Source: Oscillospiraceae bacterium
Lineage (GTDB): Bacteria; Bacillota; Clostridia; Oscillospirales; Ruminococcaceae
Reading direction: 5' to 3'
DNA: 64,000 bases
Assembly: GCA_020024615.1 (NCBI GenBank)
Contig: JAHHTP010000003.1
Span: 1-64,000, forward strand
Shown piece after piece: positions 61,647 to 64,000 of the stretch. The notes under the pieces were generated by a model. It was not told where the DNA came from. It saw only the letters and a program-made list of their open reading frames with translations, and did not search any database. The position numbers and the translations under genes were made by a program. Every line of letters starts with the position of its first letter. Position 1 is the stretch's first letter.

Positions 61647-63578
61647 TTAAATACACAGAATCGGCTCATCCGCCGCCCATACAGATGGGACATGCACACC
61701 CGGTTTAAATTCACATTCCAGATATATCGTGTCTTTATCCACATCCCTAAACGGTTGGTACTGAATATACCCTTTTCGGTCAGCAAGACGACGCACATCA
61801 ATCACCCAGTTATCGCCATACAGATAGTAATCAGAAATCATCCTTCCATCCGCCCAGAATCCGGCAAGATTGCCCTGCGCACGAATCACCAAATAGGTTG
61901 TCTGAGCATCCCATGAAATCTCATATTCTTCGGTCAGATCCGGAATATTCAAATGCCCCAACAGAAGATTTGCAGAATGGATTGAATCCACTTTCTGCAC
62001 TGAGAGTTCATGCAACGCAGTCGGCTGATATTTAATCGGTTCCACCAGCAAAATTGTGGCATCATCAATCTTATTCATGCCATCCTGCAACACGATTTTT
62101 TGTCCATCTTTCAATACTACCACCGGTTCAATCCCTGGAATTTTCTCAAAAGTCAATTCATTTTCCTGCATCAACACCGGTTGTGCAGTAATGTAGTCTA
62201 TTTCCAAACCAGCTAGATTCAATCCTACTGGCATGATAAAGCAGCAGTCTTCTGGCACATTAACGGTCATGAAAATCGTTCTATCTTCCAGCACAAAGGC
62301 AAATTCTTTCGCTGGATGTGCTGGCAGTTTCAACAAACGGGTATGGTTGTTAACAAATAGAAATCCGCCCTTGCCATCGGTACGGAATGCACACCGCAGT
62401 GTTATATGGTCATCGGTATCTTTCGGCGTAATATCTGGTAACAACGAATCCATTGGTGCCAGCATATGACCGAAATTGTGCAGAAACTCATGAATGCGTC
62501 CCAATTTGAAATAACTTTCCCTAAACTGTCCCTGGTCGCCGATTGGTGACTGGAAATCATAGGATAACACTGGACAATCGTTGGGGTAACCAGTCGCTTT
62601 GCTTTCCTGCATCGTGGTTTTTCCAAGCGGATTGATGCCGCCGTGATACATATAGTACCCCAACAAATTAACACCATTTCCAATTTTCGTTATGATTAAT
62701 GAAACAATATCCAACGCTGAAAACAGCGGTCTGCGGTGATAGGTCACCTGATTGCCGCCGCCCACTTCGCAGGTCAGATACGGATATTTTCCGGCATATT
62801 TGTCTTTCTGCGCTTTAGTTTCTCCAAGCAAATCCGCTCCAATCAAACCATCCCACCGCTGATGCGAAAAGAAAAAGTTGCTGTTTGATAACATCGGATC
62901 AATATTCTGGGTCCACGGTGCTTCCGGGTATCCGCCGAACATTGGCAGCAGCGTGTCCGGAAGCTCTGCATCCCCCCATGCAGTTGCCGTAAACAGTGGT
63001 GCTTTTAACCCTTCATCCACCACCATCTGACGCACCATTTCCAAATATTCCGGATGACAGGTCATCTCGTTTTCAATTTGAATGCCAAATAGTGGCAGTC
63101 CTTTTACCTGCTGGGCAACCGCATGAATATATCGGCGCACATACCCGATATATGGCTCTGTATTCGAACGTAGTGTGTCTTTACACTCTGTACAAAGCCA
63201 ATCCGGAAAGCCACCATTGCGACACTCTCCGTGTGCCCATGGTCCGATACGTAGACAGAATTCCAATCCCGTTTCATGACATAATTCAATAAACCGGCGA
63301 ATATTGCGATTCCCCGAAAAATCAAAACTACCTTTATCCTCCTCATGATGAATCCAGAACACATAGGATGCTACTATATCCACACCGCCGTCCTTGAGCT
63401 TCTGCAATTCTTCTTCCCAGCTATACGCATCAAAACGGCTGTAATGGAACTCTGCCATAACCGGCAGCCATGGCTTTTTATCCTTTAATAGCATACGATT
63501 GGTAACGGTAATTTTATCATCCCCGAATTCCGGCAGAATTTTTGTCGCCGGGCGGGAAAAACTTGCATCAAATTTCAT
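61647..63578 (-). CDS. Glycoside hydrolase family 35, beta-galactosidase-like
   Basis: 643 residues, no signal peptide. GH35 features: EFHYSRFDAYSWEEEL start of the barrel, RIGPWAHGECRNGGFPDWL in two parts, the acid/base near E171 (IQIENEM) and nucleophile E271 (YLTCEVGGG). The C-terminal 300 residues form beta domains. It acts on terminal beta-galactose or a related sugar. The start at 63578 follows GAGGGA; a longer frame to 63632 has no site. Convergent with the sulfatase gene. Confidence 0.88.
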   Translation of the reverse strand: MKFDASFSRPATKILPEFGDDKITVTNRMLLKDKKPWLPVMAEFHYSRFDAYSWEEELQKLKDGGVDIVASYVFWIHHEEDKGSFDFSGNRNIRRFIELCHETGLEFCLRIGPWAHGECRNGGFPDWLCTECKDTLRSNTEPYIGYVRRYIHAVAQQVKGLPLFGIQIENEMTCHPEYLEMVRQMVVDEGLKAPLFTATAWGDAELPDTLLPMFGGYPEAPWTQNIDPMLSNSNFFFSHQRWDGLIGADLLGETKAQKDKYAGKYPYLTCEVGGGNQVTYHRRPLFSALDIVSLIITKIGNGVNLLGYYMYHGGINPLGKTTMQESKATGYPNDCPVLSYDFQSPIGDQGQFRESYFKLGRIHEFLHNFGHMLAPMDSLLPDITPKDTDDHITLRCAFRTDGKGGFLFVNNHTRLLKLPAHPAKEFAFVLEDRTIFMTVNVPEDCCFIMPVGLNLAGLEIDYITAQPVLMQENELTFEKIPGIEPVVVLKDGQKIVLQDGMNKIDDATILLVEPIKYQPTALHELSVQKVDSIHSANLLLGHLNIPDLTEEYEISWDAQTTYLVIRAQGNLAGFWADGRMISDYYLYGDNWVIDVRRLADRKGYIQYQPFRDVDKDTIYLECEFKPGVHVPSVWAADEPILCI

Positions 63579-63720
63579 AAAAAGTCCCTCACTTTCTTCT
63601 TTTACTATACCACAGATCAAAACACAATACAAGCCCTCTTATGCTTGCAAAAATACCTCCCGCAATTTCCATAAAAATCATGGGAGGTTATATTATGTAT
63701 CAATATGGCAGCAGGCTGAA

Positions 63721-64000
63721 TTATTTTAAGAATAGTGCCGCCAACACCTCAGCACAGCCGTCTATCCCCAGTCTAGAACTGTCCAGAACAACATCATAAT
63801 TATCCATATCGTTCCATTTTTTCCGGGTGCAGAAAGCATAATAGTTTGCACGCTTTTTATTGAATCGACGGCAGACAGATGCCACATCTTTTTCAGCAAT
63901 ACCATAATCTTTGATGATTCGCTGCTTTTTGCTCTCATTGTTTGCATGAATAAAAACGCGAAGAACCCCTTCTTTATCTTTTAATGCATGGGAGGCACAA
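63721..64000 (-). CDS. Cytidylate-kinase-like family protein, C-terminal part
   Basis: Partial: the gene runs off the right edge. The minus-strand frame ending TAA at 63721-63723 gives 92 residues: ALKDKEGVLRVFIHA, then RIIKDYGIAEKDV and NKKRANYYAFCTRKKW, and finally YDVVLDSSRLGIDG. This matches the C-terminal half of the cytidylate-kinase-like family (P-loop NMP kinase fold) of Clostridia; the P-loop lies outside the window. Substrate not established for the family. A different frame open over the same bases is a shadow. Confidence 0.8.
   Translation of the reverse strand, partial: CASHALKDKEGVLRVFIHANNESKKQRIIKDYGIAEKDVASVCRRFNKKRANYYAFCTRKKWNDMDNYDVVLDSSRLGIDGCAEVLAALFLK

Noticed and set aside
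63762..63947. 61-codon minus-strand frame near the right edge
   Set aside because: A different frame over the same bases encodes the cytidylate-kinase-like C-terminus with clear family pattern and runs off the window.
1..64000. CRISPR arrays, insertion sequences, prophage or replication origin
   Set aside because: No regularly spaced repeats, transposase or phage genes, DnaA-box clusters or terminal inverted repeats were seen.

Overview
This window reads as part of a chromosome from a strictly anaerobic, Gram-positive, moderately AT-rich member of the Firmicutes, most likely class Clostridia. The reasons are the AGGAGG-type ribosome binding sites, many TTGACA/TATAAT promoters with 17-bp spacers, GatCAB, a meso-DAP dehydrogenase, the anaerobic ribonucleotide reductase NrdDG, rubredoxin and a flavodiiron protein, an LTA-synthase-type enzyme, and cobamide-dependent methyltransferases. 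The genus cannot be named from the sequence alone. No insertion sequence, prophage or CRISPR array was found.

Layout. 0-12 kb is mainly housekeeping: ddh, a HAD phosphatase, gatCAB, an unrecognised 387-residue protein with a MutT-like Nudix partner, prmA with a YgjP-like metalloprotease and a nitroreductase, then rnhA, a cysteine desulfurase and mnmM. 12-24 kb holds a decayed GTPase, rubredoxin, a Crp/Fnr regulator divergent from nrdDG, a TetR gene with an apparent frameshift, a GntR regulator divergent from fprA, and a ParB-like/BMP-sensor fusion with a phosphoesterase. 24-30 kb has a beta-helix protein and the first corrinoid methyltransferase operon (two UroD-like methyltransferases, a MetH-activation-like protein, a corrinoid protein). 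30-43 kb has a MATE transporter, an orphan structured RNA, zinc-ribbon/RING and SPFH/zinc-ribbon envelope-type proteins, a CwlD-like amidase, a CcdA/TlpA-like redox pair, a DUF134-Crp operon, thioredoxin and a fused ABC transporter. 43-47 kb is the second corrinoid operon; its corrinoid gene is identical to the first copy except for one silent base. 47-64 kb has an LTA-synthase-like protein, a YitT-like protein, two GH3 enzymes, a lipoprotein/transglutaminase pair, a Mn-riboswitch-controlled P-type ATPase, tRNA-Pro, a DUF4300-like remnant, a sulfatase, a GH35 enzyme and the end of a cytidylate-kinase-like gene.

The most interesting content is: (1) the paired corrinoid operons, with four divergent UroD-fold methyltransferases around one duplicated corrinoid protein; (2) the structured RNA at about 31.84-32.18 kb; (3) the ParB-like/BMP fusion; (4) a manganese riboswitch whose alternative helices can be read directly. 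Several genes are broken (GTPase, TetR, DUF4300-like), which points to local gene loss.
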